From Algoriphagus hitonicola (GTDB taxonomy: Bacteria > Bacteroidota > Bacteroidia > Cytophagales > Cyclobacteriaceae), in the NCBI RefSeq assembly GCF_900113375.1, contig NZ_FOPC01000010.1, positions 1-64,000 on the forward strand: a stretch of 64,000 nt of DNA, in the 5' to 3' direction. A model generated the notes under the pieces. That model was not told the origin of the DNA, did no database searches, and worked only from the letters and a program-made list of their open reading frames with translations. A program made the translations under genes and the position numbers. Position 1 is the first letter of the stretch, and the number at the start of each line of letters is the position of its first letter. Below, one piece after another: positions 18,978-27,184 of the stretch.

Positions 18978-19469
18978 TTATAGTGCGCCGTCTTTCTCAC
19001 CGGCTTTTTCTAAATCATTTTTTCGGAGGAACTCTAAAATCCCCCGGGCATCACCCACTGAGATATTTTGATTGGGCATCCGGGTAAGACATTCGGCCAA
19101 AAGCTCCTGAGCCACAGGGTCCTCATCCAGCATCACGTCCACATTGGTAATCATATTCATGATCCACTCGGGACGACGGCGATTGGTCACGCCTTGGAAG
19201 CCCGGACCGACGAGGCGCTTATCATTGAGCTGATGACAGGCTGTACATTTCATGTCTACGATGGCTTTTCCGGTACTCACCAGATTTTCATCGATGGATT
19301 CGTCGAGCTCCACATTTTTGATTTCACCGATTCCTTTTGGATCAGCTTTGACTTCTTGAGTGGCTTCTTCTTGCTGTGGAGAACTTGCAGTATTTTGCGT
19401 CTCTCCTCCTCCGCATGCGGTCATGAGTATCCCTAGGATTCCCAAAGACCAGATAAGTGACTTTTTCAT
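18978..19469 (-). CDS. Alternative product: separate lipoprotein cytochrome c
   Basis: Starting at the internal ATG at 19469 gives 163 residues: a complete lipoprotein signal (lipobox LMTAC), a Gln/Glu/Ala-rich linker of about 40 residues and a monohaem cytochrome c domain (CTACH; axial Met probably in RMPNQ). Small cytochromes of this type are common beside clade II nosZ and would donate electrons to the CuA site. No Shine-Dalgarno sequence precedes this ATG, but Bacteroidota often lack one. This entry is the alternative to the fused reading of the same frame. Confidence 0.5.
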   Translation of the reverse strand: MKKSLIWSLGILGILMTACGGGETQNTASSPQQEEATQEVKADPKGIGEIKNVELDESIDENLVSTGKAIVDMKCTACHQLNDKRLVGPGFQGVTNRRRPEWIMNMITNVDVMLDEDPVAQELLAECLTRMPNQNISVGDARGILEFLRKNDLEKAGEKDGAL

Positions 19470-20753
19470 AGACTGGTTAGTGTTTTGGTTTGGATTTTTT
19501 GAGGTTAAATTAAATTGTGAATTATACTGGGAATTGTTTTCAAGTTGAGTAATCCAAAGGATGGCTAATCCCAAGGGAAATAAAATGGAGAATAGAAATA
19601 GGAGCAGATTGTACCCTGGAATAAAACCAAGCTCCAACCAGAGCAATAGCCCTTGGGTGAAAAGCAGGATTTCGGTGCTGAGAAATGCAGTCATTACGAC
19701 AAGCCAGCCTATGGTACTCGACCGCTCCTGCGAAAGGTCTCCATTGATCATACCCACGGCTCCCAACCCAAAACTCATGACTCCCAAAAGCACCAGATGA
19801 AGAAACCCGATCACAAATTGCCTGATCGTGTAGGAGATCACCGCGACTGAAGGAAGCAGCAGTAAAAGTTGAAGGAAAGCTTTGGCTGCCAAACTGATCA
19901 ATGCCACATAAATCAATAGCTTGACTAGACTGGGTATTTCCAAGCTTTTGACTCCAATGAATAATTCTAGGAAAATCCAGAAATAGACTAATCCCTGAAG
20001 TGCGACTGCGAAACCGTTGATTGTGAAAAACAGCGGATTCGGATCCGCCCAGGTGATGACTAAAGCAAAAGTGAGCACTACCGAAAGGATCATTGCCCAA
20101 ATCCGAAAGACCGTCCAGTGAATCGCTCCCTTTACCTGCTCAACACGATAAATCAAGAGCCCCAGCGTACCCAGCACAAACCAACCATTCAGCTGAAAGT
20201 GGAGAAACCACTGAATGCTCATGAAATACAATTCATGCATTCTGCCCAGAGTAGCTGTCACAGGGCCGAGAGCCCAAAGTCCCAAGGTGGAGATCAACTG
20301 AAACCAAATCGCAATTTGAATCAATCGAATACCTAGACCGGAAGATTGCATCTGAAGCGTCCGGAGAATCTTAACCGCTATGCCATAAGAAACCAGCACA
20401 TGAAGCGTCGAAAAGCAAATACTCCAAACTCCATAGCCCTGCAGCGGGAAAGTGACCAGCATTGCGATCAGGGAAATCAATGTAAGGACAAAGAGCTTTT
20501 TGTATTTATAAATTAGCTCACTGGGCGATTCCAAACTGAAAATAATCCCTCCTGTGATCATCAAATACCCCCAACCCAATAGTGCCAAATGTGAATGGGT
20601 ATGGAGAATGTTTTTGTAATCAAAAACCGCTGGCATCTCCATCACATGAAACGAACGCATCAATAACCCTAGCAAGGCCGCAATCAAAAAGAAAGCTAAG
20701 GCCCACCGGGTCCAGGTCTGCTTAAACGCGATATGTGAAAAAGTGCTGGTCAT
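18978..20753 (-). CDS. Multi-spanning membrane protein fused in frame to c-type cytochrome
   Basis: A single 591-residue open frame. Residues 1-428 form about 11-12 hydrophobic segments with His-rich HTHSHLALLGWGYL and GRMHELYF, recalling haem-copper-oxidase-like or NnrS-like membrane proteins. From residue 429 the sequence restarts as a lipoprotein: MKKSLIWSLGILGILMTACG, a low-complexity linker and a class I cytochrome c domain with haem motif CTACH and a distal Met in TRMPNQNIS. Two proteins therefore share one frame without a stop. Translation could also begin at the internal ATG (19469) to give a free lipocytochrome. Position upstream of nosZ suggests electron transfer from quinol or cytochrome to NosZ. 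Confidence 0.65.
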   Translation of the reverse strand: MTSTFSHIAFKQTWTRWALAFFLIAALLGLLMRSFHVMEMPAVFDYKNILHTHSHLALLGWGYLMITGGIIFSLESPSELIYKYKKLFVLTLISLIAMLVTFPLQGYGVWSICFSTLHVLVSYGIAVKILRTLQMQSSGLGIRLIQIAIWFQLISTLGLWALGPVTATLGRMHELYFMSIQWFLHFQLNGWFVLGTLGLLIYRVEQVKGAIHWTVFRIWAMILSVVLTFALVITWADPNPLFFTINGFAVALQGLVYFWIFLELFIGVKSLEIPSLVKLLIYVALISLAAKAFLQLLLLLPSVAVISYTIRQFVIGFLHLVLLGVMSFGLGAVGMINGDLSQERSSTIGWLVVMTAFLSTEILLFTQGLLLWLELGFIPGYNLLLFLFSILFPLGLAILWITQLENNSQYNSQFNLTSKNPNQNTNQSMKKSLIWSLGILGILMTACGGGETQNTASSPQQEEATQEVKADPKGIGEIKNVELDESIDENLVSTGKAIVDMKCTACHQLNDKRLVGPGFQGVTNRRRPEWIMNMITNVDVMLDEDPVAQELLAECLTRMPNQNISVGDARGILEFLRKNDLEKAGEKDGAL

Positions 20754-20760
20754 TACTGGG

Positions 20761-21486
20761 TTAATTCAAGTTATTTAATTCTTTAAATAATTGCAAAGCA
20801 CTGGGAAATAGGATGTTATTCTCCAAATGAATATGCTTGTGCAAATCCTGCTCGAATTCCTGAAGCATGGAAAAGGCCACTCGATAGGTTTGACAGGCAT
20901 CTGCAGGAGCAGTATATTCTGAGGTCAAATCTGAAATTCTTCTAAAGCGGTCTCCTTCTATTTCATGATCATCCTCCATCATGTGGATGGGATTTTCGAT
21001 ATGCCCAAAGTGCGGTTCGGATAATGGAAAACCACTCATTTTGGCATCTTGCATGGCTTTGATAAATGGGAAAAGCACAAACTCTTCCTTCTTCATATGG
21101 ATAGTCAATGCATCAGCTGCTTGCGCAAATTCCTTTCTGATTTCCGACAATTCGGGATGTCGATCTCCATGTACTTTTTCAATCTTTTCGGTGAAAAACT
21201 TCAAAGCAGGAATGGTATCCTCCACATATTTATGGTGTGTGGTCACGATATGATCAATCAATTGACTCAAGCTAAACTGTCGATAATCGACCGCATCAGT
21301 TTCTCGGATCGCCTCCTCGAGTTCCGCAGCTACTTGAGTGGCAGATACGCCTTTCTTTTCACAGGCATCGGTGAGTTTTATGCCGCCTTTGCAGCAGAAA
21401 TCAATACCATATTGGTTGAATACACGGGCGGTACGGAAATTTTCCGCTACGATCCCTCCTACTTTTTTTTCGAGTAATGTTTCCAT
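20761..21486 (-). CDS. RIC-type di-iron iron-sulfur cluster repair protein (ScdA/YtfE)
   Basis: A 241-residue protein with the ScdA N-terminal domain (about residues 1-60, with NQYGIDFCCKGG) and a hemerythrin-like four-helix domain (about 75-235) whose di-iron ligands are seen in THHKYVEDT, HMKKEEFVLFP, EDDHEIEGD and HKHIHLENNILFP. RIC proteins repair iron-sulfur centres damaged by NO or oxidants. It lies between the Rrf2 regulator gene and the membrane/cytochrome gene, seven bases from the latter. Its upstream gap contains one copy of the 19-bp palindrome described at 21500. A paralogue is at 34097. Confidence 0.92.
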   Translation of the reverse strand: METLLEKKVGGIVAENFRTARVFNQYGIDFCCKGGIKLTDACEKKGVSATQVAAELEEAIRETDAVDYRQFSLSQLIDHIVTTHHKYVEDTIPALKFFTEKIEKVHGDRHPELSEIRKEFAQAADALTIHMKKEEFVLFPFIKAMQDAKMSGFPLSEPHFGHIENPIHMMEDDHEIEGDRFRRISDLTSEYTAPADACQTYRVAFSMLQEFEQDLHKHIHLENNILFPSALQLFKELNNLN

Positions 21487-21499
21487 TTTAATTCAGATT

Positions 21500-21518
21500 A
21501 AAGGATTTTTTTATCTTA
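21500..21518 (-). promoter_or_regulatory. Candidate Rrf2-type operator, copy B
   Basis: AAAGGATTTTTTTATCTTA matches the pattern AARGAT-N6-RTCTTW seen upstream of the first Rrf2 gene, the second RIC gene and the fasciclin gene. It sits in the 48-base gap before the RIC start codon. The downstream -7 element is weak here, so this copy has less promoter support than the others. The regulator is inferred, not shown. Confidence 0.5.
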
Positions 21519-21534
21519 TTTATTATCAAATTTT

Positions 21535-21966
21535 TTAATACTTCAAATAGCTGATACCAGATTGAATCCCGGATGCCATGTCTTTCAAGGTCGTGGTAAG
21601 CATCATCCCATTGAGATGCTCACGAATGGACTTGAATTTGGAATGTACCGCACAAGGATGGTCTTCAGAGCACTTTTCAAGCCCCAATGCACAACCCGTG
21701 AAGATTTGATCGCCATCGATGACTTGGACAATTTTGTAAAGACTGGTTTTTCTGCCATTATCTTCGATTAAGAATCCTCCGTGGGGACCTTTAATAGATA
21801 TTAGTAGATTCTCCTTAACCAGCGTTTGCAGGATTTTGGCCGTAAATGCTTCTGGAGAATTGATCGCCTCGGCAATTTCCTTTAAGCCGGCACGCTCTTG
21901 CCCCTTAGGCAAAGTGGCCAGATAGATCATGGCATTGATGGCGTATTTGCAGGCTTTGGAAAACAT
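21535..21966 (-). CDS. Rrf2-family transcriptional regulator, Cys-cluster type
   Basis: A 143-residue regulator: an N-terminal winged helix (about 1-65, with PEAFTAKILQTLVK as recognition helix and KGPHGGF as wing) and a C-terminal dimer helix. Three Cys (C92, C99, C105 in GCALGLEKCSEDHPC) fit the iron-sulfur ligands of NsrR/IscR-like members, which sense NO or cluster status. It is the first gene of the nos cluster, preceded by a TATATTTG -7 box and a 19-bp near-palindrome, which fits autoregulation and control of the RIC/nos genes. A paralogue with Cys at the same positions is at 39509. Confidence 0.9.
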   Translation of the reverse strand: MFSKACKYAINAMIYLATLPKGQERAGLKEIAEAINSPEAFTAKILQTLVKENLLISIKGPHGGFLIEDNGRKTSLYKIVQVIDGDQIFTGCALGLEKCSEDHPCAVHSKFKSIREHLNGMMLTTTLKDMASGIQSGISYLKY

Positions 21967-21986
21967 GGTCCTTTTTTTTGTTGGAT

Positions 21987-21994
21987 CAAATATA
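21987..21994 (-). promoter_or_regulatory. -7 promoter element of Rrf2/nos cluster
   Basis: On the minus strand this reads TATATTTG, a full match to the Bacteroidetes -7 consensus TAnnTTTG, 20 bases before the Rrf2 ATG. No TTTG is found at the usual -33 distance; the palindrome at 22007 occupies that place, so the promoter may need or be blocked by a regulator. Confidence 0.5.
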
Positions 21995-22006
21995 GAAGAA
22001 TTTTAT

Positions 22007-22025
22007 AAAGGATAAAAATATCTTT
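22007..22025 (-). promoter_or_regulatory. Candidate Rrf2-type operator, copy A
   Basis: AAAGGATAAAAATATCTTT is a near-palindrome (AAGGAT-N6-ATCTTT) centred about 34 bases upstream of the inferred start of the nos-cluster transcript. It shares its arms and spacing with copies at 21500, 33989 and 38753. Its place over the -33 region suits either repression by occlusion or activation. Confidence 0.55.
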
Positions 22026-22139
22026 TATTATTTTTTTTAAAAATTTCCTGCACTGAATTAAATTTATTGTGGCCGAATGATAATTCATGTTTAATCATAG
22101 GATCAAACCGGAGGATGGAAATATAGGTTGACAGGAAAT

Positions 22140-22559
22140 ATGAAGAAGCTAATCATTGAAAACGAAATTTTGGAACTCCTCTACATCCCTGGCAACGGGG
22201 CATGGACCTACCAACTTCGAATACCCAACACCAAAGACATTAAAGGGAAATGGGGTGATATTAAAGTTTCGGGAACAATCGATGATTATCCGATCGGAAT
22301 CAAAAATCTGGGACCGGACAAAGAAAATGACAAAAAGCTAGCTGTAAACGGCGAAATAAGAAAAAGTATAGGCAAAACCGGCGGAGACCAAGTACGGGTC
22401 ACTTTATATCTGCATGTAAAGAAGCAGCAACTTTCGAAAAAGCAAATCCTAGATACATTCAAAGAATCAGCAGTTTTGGAGCAATTTAATAAACTCTCCA
22501 TACCCAGACAGGAGTCTCTCCTGCAAGAGATTTTAAGCGAAACCCAACTTGAAAAATAG
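22140..22559 (+). CDS. DUF1905-domain protein
   Basis: I chose the ATG at 22140 (139 residues) over the in-frame TTG at 22128. Residues about 5-92 match the DUF1905 pattern: a small beta barrel with PGNGAWTYQLRIP, a WGDIKVSGTID strand and GDQVRVTLYL. The C-terminal 40 residues (LDTFKESAVLEQFNKLSIP) resemble the start of the YdeI/OmpD-associated helical module but stop early. Function is unknown. It is divergent from the Rrf2 gene, so the candidate operator at 22007 may also affect it, and convergent with the pyruvate-kinase gene 24 bases on. Confidence 0.65.
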   Translation: MKKLIIENEILELLYIPGNGAWTYQLRIPNTKDIKGKWGDIKVSGTIDDYPIGIKNLGPDKENDKKLAVNGEIRKSIGKTGGDQVRVTLYLHVKKQQLSKKQILDTFKESAVLEQFNKLSIPRQESLLQEILSETQLEK

Positions 22560-22583
22560 GAAGATTTACTACTCAAGTATATT

Positions 22584-24065
22584 TCAAAGTGGACCTGATT
22601 TTTTTGACAAAAACCGTTGAGCGATAGACAAAGCTCTGAAGGTATAGCGTTTTTTATCTCGATGACCCTCCATACGTTTGGCAATTTCGGCCAGTGATTC
22701 CAACACTGCCGCGGTATGTGCCCCCTTATTGATCATGATACATTCCGCCAAAGTTGCTTTTGAAGCATCGGTAATTTCGGCACGGGTTGCAAGACCGGAT
22801 TTATGGAGTGATTCCATGACTTGGGTCGCCCAGATCACAGGAACGTGTGCAGCTTCACAAATCCACAAAATTTCATCCTGCACCTCACTCATCCGTTCAA
22901 AACCGACTTCCACGGCCAAATCCCCGCGGGCGATCATTACACCGACAAAAGGCATTTTCATTCCTTCAATCAGTAAAGCAGGAAGATTAGTTACTGCAAG
23001 GGCTGTCTCAATTTTTAAGATGGCAGGGGGAATTTCCTCCGAAATTTTCCTCATTTCCTCCATCAAATGCGCCAGATCTTTTGGTCGATTGACAAAAGAA
23101 TAACCGATAAGATCCGCGTGTTTTACGGCAAAAGGCAGGACTTTGAGATCATAGTCAGTCAATGGATCAATTTTCAGTTTGGAATCGGGAAAGTTGATTC
23201 CCTTACCAGGCTTGACCGTGGGCTTCTTTTTAAAAATATGGGTAACACGGACTTCCACACGAAAATCAGAAATCTTTCGTTCGATAATCCCCTGAATCTT
23301 TCCATCATCAATCAAGACCCGCTCCCCTTTTTTCAAAAAAGGTAGAATTGACGTTTCTGTAGGACTGATCATCACCAACTTGGACTGATCCAATCCCTCG
23401 GCATCATCTGTCAAATAAAAACATCCTCCCTTATCGATTTTAAGAGCGCTTTCATCCACTTGCATTCCTAGAAATTGAGTCCTGATCTTTGGCCCGGCGA
23501 GGTCCATATAAATCTTACAACTGCCATTGTTCATCTGCTCAGCTTGTCGGATGGCCTGGATAATAGCCAGCCAATCTTGCTCCGAATCATGAGCCAAATT
23601 AATTCGCGCTATCCGCATTCCGCGCTTCATAAAATCAGCAATTTCTTCAGCATTTGTCCCATTTTGGCCATCTAGGGTAACCATCACATGATGCGATTTG
23701 GATTTTTGTTGGCCAAATAAGCGATTTACATTTTCCTCCAGAATTGCCTTGGCAAAAGGATACGTGCAGGTTGCCAAATCTTTATGTGCATAAGATTTAC
23801 CCAATCTTCGCTGAATCGCCTGCAGTTGAAAGCGAACATGACTTTCGGAATTGGAAAGTGCAGAAAGCCCCGCATTGTGCAGACTGAGCTGCAGGTCCCG
23901 TCGGTCTGCATTTCTTAAAGTCAAATAATGGATTAAATTTTTCCAGGAATTGTAGTTTCGAGGTTCAATTTCGCCTGCTTCGGAAATACGCTTTTCTACC
24001 TCCTCAATCATTTCACAGTCTAAATCATCCAGTTCTGATTTAAGTTGATTCAATCCAGTCTCCAT
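22584..24065 (-). CDS. Atypical pyruvate kinase, last gene of efflux operon
   Basis: A 493-residue protein. Residues about 125-470 carry the pyruvate-kinase barrel: RINLAHDSEQDW, MDLAGPKIRT, the catalytic Lys in ILKIETALAV, the metal-site VMIARGDLAVEVG and ATQVMESL...TRAEITDASKA. The phosphotransfer residues therefore look kept. Two things are unusual: a 120-residue helical N-terminal extension unlike ordinary kinases, and absence of the C-terminal allosteric domain. Its start overlaps the end of the RND pump gene by 16 bases, so it is translated from the efflux transcript. Expected activity is PEP plus ADP to pyruvate plus ATP, but the architecture suggests a specialised or non-regulated form. 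Confidence 0.75.
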   Translation of the reverse strand: METGLNQLKSELDDLDCEMIEEVEKRISEAGEIEPRNYNSWKNLIHYLTLRNADRRDLQLSLHNAGLSALSNSESHVRFQLQAIQRRLGKSYAHKDLATCTYPFAKAILEENVNRLFGQQKSKSHHVMVTLDGQNGTNAEEIADFMKRGMRIARINLAHDSEQDWLAIIQAIRQAEQMNNGSCKIYMDLAGPKIRTQFLGMQVDESALKIDKGGCFYLTDDAEGLDQSKLVMISPTETSILPFLKKGERVLIDDGKIQGIIERKISDFRVEVRVTHIFKKKPTVKPGKGINFPDSKLKIDPLTDYDLKVLPFAVKHADLIGYSFVNRPKDLAHLMEEMRKISEEIPPAILKIETALAVTNLPALLIEGMKMPFVGVMIARGDLAVEVGFERMSEVQDEILWICEAAHVPVIWATQVMESLHKSGLATRAEITDASKATLAECIMINKGAHTAAVLESLAEIAKRMEGHRDKKRYTFRALSIAQRFLSKKSGPL

Positions 24066-27000
24066 TTTGCTTTTGGTTCTGTTTTTTTGGATTTAAAAAC
24101 CAAGCTCAATTTACATCTTATATTTTCAATAAACTCATAGACCATCGGTACGAGATAAACAGTCAAAATTAGAGAAGAAATCAATCCACCGATAATCACC
24201 CACGCGAGTCCATTTTTCCATTCACTTCCAGTACCACTTGCCATGGCTATTGGCAGCATCCCGATTGCCATGGACAGGGTAGTCATCAGAATGGGTCGCA
24301 TTCTCCCCTTCCCTGCCTCTAGCAAAGCTTCACGGGTACCCATTCCTTTTTCCTTCAGCTGATTGGCAAAATCCACGATCAAAATCGCATTTTTTGCGAC
24401 CAACCCCATCAGCATGATCAATCCCAACAGCGCAAACAAACTCAGATTGTTCATAGTCAGATTAAGTGCAAGCATTGCTCCGATGACTGCCACCGGGATC
24501 GAAAACAACACTACAAATGGATACACAAAGCTGTCATACAGCGCAACCATGATCAGGTAGACTAGCAAAAAGGAAATCAATAAAACCTGACCCAAAGCCC
24601 CAAAACTATCATTTTGCCGCTTGATATCCGATCCCCACACCATACTGATTCCTTCAGGAAGAGGATTGTCTTTCAGATATGCCACAACTTCATCCGCTAC
24701 GGTGCCAGAAGGTCTTCCCAAAGCATCCGCAGTCAAGGTCACCGCAGGCTGTCGATCTTTACGCTCAAGTAGCGATGGGGAATTCGCTTGAACTACCTCT
24801 GCCACTTGCGAAAGAACAATCGGCATCCCTTTGGGATTGATCAGCTGAAAGTTTTTGACATCCTCGTAAGATTGCCGGTTGAAATTATCCAGCTGAATGC
24901 GAACGGGATATTCCGTACCGGATTCGGTCAAGCTTGCATCCTCATTCCCTGCAAAGGCATTTCGAAGGGTCAATCCCAAAACAGCATTGGACAAGCCCAA
25001 CCGCTGCAATTTATCGGAATCGGGGATTACCTGATACTCGGGACTTCCGTCCTCCACGGAAAGTTTGACGTAATCCGCACCGGGGATTTTCTCCACCACC
25101 AAGGACAAATCCTTTGCTACCTGCATCACCTGCTCTTGGTCAGGCCCATTCAAAGTCATCTCGATTGGAGCCGAACGAGGCACCAGCCCCAATGCAGTCA
25201 TCGAAAAACTGATTCCTGGGAAAGTACGCTTGAGTTCTTCGCGTACATCTTTCATAAATTTCTCGGTAGAAAGCCCCCCAATTTCATTTTTATCCAAAAG
25301 CTGAACGGTCAATTCTGACTTGTAGGGCAATCCTACCCCCAAACTCCCGATGCCTGTTGTAGGACCTGCCACATTGCCGAAAAGTGTAGATACCTCAGGC
25401 TGCTGCATAAGAAATTGCTCGACTTCCAAGGTGCGGAGGTTATTTTCTTTGACACTGGTCGATTTATCGTATTCCAAGTACAGCCTAAACTTCCCCTGAT
25501 CTCCAGTAGCGATCAGTTCCTTCCCGATAATCCCCTGTCGCAAAATGCCCAAGGTCATTACGAAAAGTAGAATGACGATACCCGTGAAAGCCAACTTATG
25601 ATTCAAAACCCAAGTCAATTGCCGACCATACCAAGCAATAAATCGGTCCAATTGATGCTCAAAACCTATCAAAAAACGGTTGAATACATTGGTCGGCTTT
25701 AGATCTTCAGCCTTTCCGATGCGGGAAGCCATCCAAGGCGTGAGCGTAAACCCAACCAGCAAACTGGTCATAGTCGAGGTAATCACCACTACAGAAAACT
25801 GCTTGAGCATATCTGCCACAAAAACCTGAAGGAAAAGAATCGGCAGAAAAACCACCACGTCCACCAGCGTGATAGATAAGGCTGAAAATCCAATTTCCAT
25901 CCGTCCATCCATTGCCGCCGACTTCTTGTCTTTTCCCATATCCAAATGCCGCTGGATATTTTCCAAAACAACCGTTGCATCATCCACCAAAATCCCGATA
26001 ATCAGAGACATGGCAAGTAAAGTCATCAGATTGAGCGTATAGCCCAAAAGCCACATCACAGCAAAAGCAGTAACCAAGGAAGTTGGGATGGCAACTAATA
26101 CGATTAGGGAGTTTCTGAAGCTGCGCAAAAAGAGCAGCATAACAAAAGCCACTAAGATCACTGCCAAAACTAGGTCGAAAACCACCGCATTTACGGCCGC
26201 AATCGTATTGTCCGTACTGTCATCGGCGATTACAAATGATACAGCGGCTGTTTTATATTGGGCTTCGATTTGGGAAAGTTTCGCACGGACAGCTTTTGAC
26301 ACATCAACGGCATTGGCATCGCCTTGCTTTTTAAGCAAAAGGCCAATTCCTTCTTTACCATTGAATCGGCTAACCGAGGTGATTTCCTTCATGCCGTCTT
26401 TGACCACGGCCAAATCACGGACATAAACCGGAGCACCTGCCAACGGCATCGCAACCTGGACCTGCTCGATTTCGGCGAGGTGACGAAACTTGCCACTTAG
26501 CCGGACGGCATTTTGAATTTGATCCGTCTGCACATTGCCAGCCGGTACATCCAATCCCGCTCGATTGATCGCTTCAACCACTTGCTGAAGCGAAATCTGG
26601 TAGTAACGTAACTTTTCCGGATCCACTTTCACCTGAATCTCCCGCTCCTCTCCACCGAGCACAGTGATTTCAGCCACACCTTTTAATTGCTGAATCTGAG
26701 GGATAAAATCATCCACCATTTTTTGATAAAACACCTTGGACTCCAAATTACTAGTCGAGGTGATGGACATAATCGGTAGATCATTGGGTGAAACCTTGGA
26801 CATCACCGGTGAGAGCACATCCTCCGGCAGATCCTTGGAAATATTGTCGATGTAGCGCTGTGCATCCTGCATGGCCTGATCGAGATCGACCCCGTAATTC
26901 ATGTTGGCGATCACGACGGATGCATTGGGCATGGACTTGGTGACCAAAAAATCGACTCCTTCCAGATTGGAAAGAGCGTCCTCGATTTTCTCTGACACCG

Positions 27001-27184
27001 AAGACTGCACCTCATCAGGCGAAGCACCCGGATAGCCTGTCTTGATGACCAGTACCGGCTGATTGAAATCTGGCATCAGCTCATAGGACAAATTGGTAAA
27101 GCCGATGTATCCTAGGAGGATAAACAAGCTAAACAATACGATGATCAACGAAGGCCGATTGATGGATATGGAAGTAATGTTCAT
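24050..27184 (-). CDS. RND efflux pump, AcrB/HAE1-type inner-membrane transporter
   Basis: A 1,044-residue proton-driven pump with the standard layout: TM1 (about 10-30), a large periplasmic loop, six TMs (about 335-545), a second loop and the last TMs (about 855-1020). The proton-relay Asp pair is seen in GILVDDATVVLEN, and the second half has GLVAKNAILIVDFANQ. HAE1-type pumps export drugs, bile salts or dyes with a periplasmic adaptor and an outer-membrane channel, both encoded just upstream. It overlaps the adaptor gene by four bases and the pyruvate-kinase gene by 16. Confidence 0.93.
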   Translation of the reverse strand: MNITSISINRPSLIIVLFSLFILLGYIGFTNLSYELMPDFNQPVLVIKTGYPGASPDEVQSSVSEKIEDALSNLEGVDFLVTKSMPNASVVIANMNYGVDLDQAMQDAQRYIDNISKDLPEDVLSPVMSKVSPNDLPIMSITSTSNLESKVFYQKMVDDFIPQIQQLKGVAEITVLGGEEREIQVKVDPEKLRYYQISLQQVVEAINRAGLDVPAGNVQTDQIQNAVRLSGKFRHLAEIEQVQVAMPLAGAPVYVRDLAVVKDGMKEITSVSRFNGKEGIGLLLKKQGDANAVDVSKAVRAKLSQIEAQYKTAAVSFVIADDSTDNTIAAVNAVVFDLVLAVILVAFVMLLFLRSFRNSLIVLVAIPTSLVTAFAVMWLLGYTLNLMTLLAMSLIIGILVDDATVVLENIQRHLDMGKDKKSAAMDGRMEIGFSALSITLVDVVVFLPILFLQVFVADMLKQFSVVVITSTMTSLLVGFTLTPWMASRIGKAEDLKPTNVFNRFLIGFEHQLDRFIAWYGRQLTWVLNHKLAFTGIVILLFVMTLGILRQGIIGKELIATGDQGKFRLYLEYDKSTSVKENNLRTLEVEQFLMQQPEVSTLFGNVAGPTTGIGSLGVGLPYKSELTVQLLDKNEIGGLSTEKFMKDVREELKRTFPGISFSMTALGLVPRSAPIEMTLNGPDQEQVMQVAKDLSLVVEKIPGADYVKLSVEDGSPEYQVIPDSDKLQRLGLSNAVLGLTLRNAFAGNEDASLTESGTEYPVRIQLDNFNRQSYEDVKNFQLINPKGMPIVLSQVAEVVQANSPSLLERKDRQPAVTLTADALGRPSGTVADEVVAYLKDNPLPEGISMVWGSDIKRQNDSFGALGQVLLISFLLVYLIMVALYDSFVYPFVVLFSIPVAVIGAMLALNLTMNNLSLFALLGLIMLMGLVAKNAILIVDFANQLKEKGMGTREALLEAGKGRMRPILMTTLSMAIGMLPIAMASGTGSEWKNGLAWVIIGGLISSLILTVYLVPMVYEFIENIRCKLSLVFKSKKTEPKAKWRLD

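Noticed and set aside
19540..20100. 186-codon plus-frame-like reading opposite/within the membrane-protein gene
   Set aside because: It is a different frame of the same minus-strand region; its low-complexity composition follows from the real gene, and it has no start context or motif.
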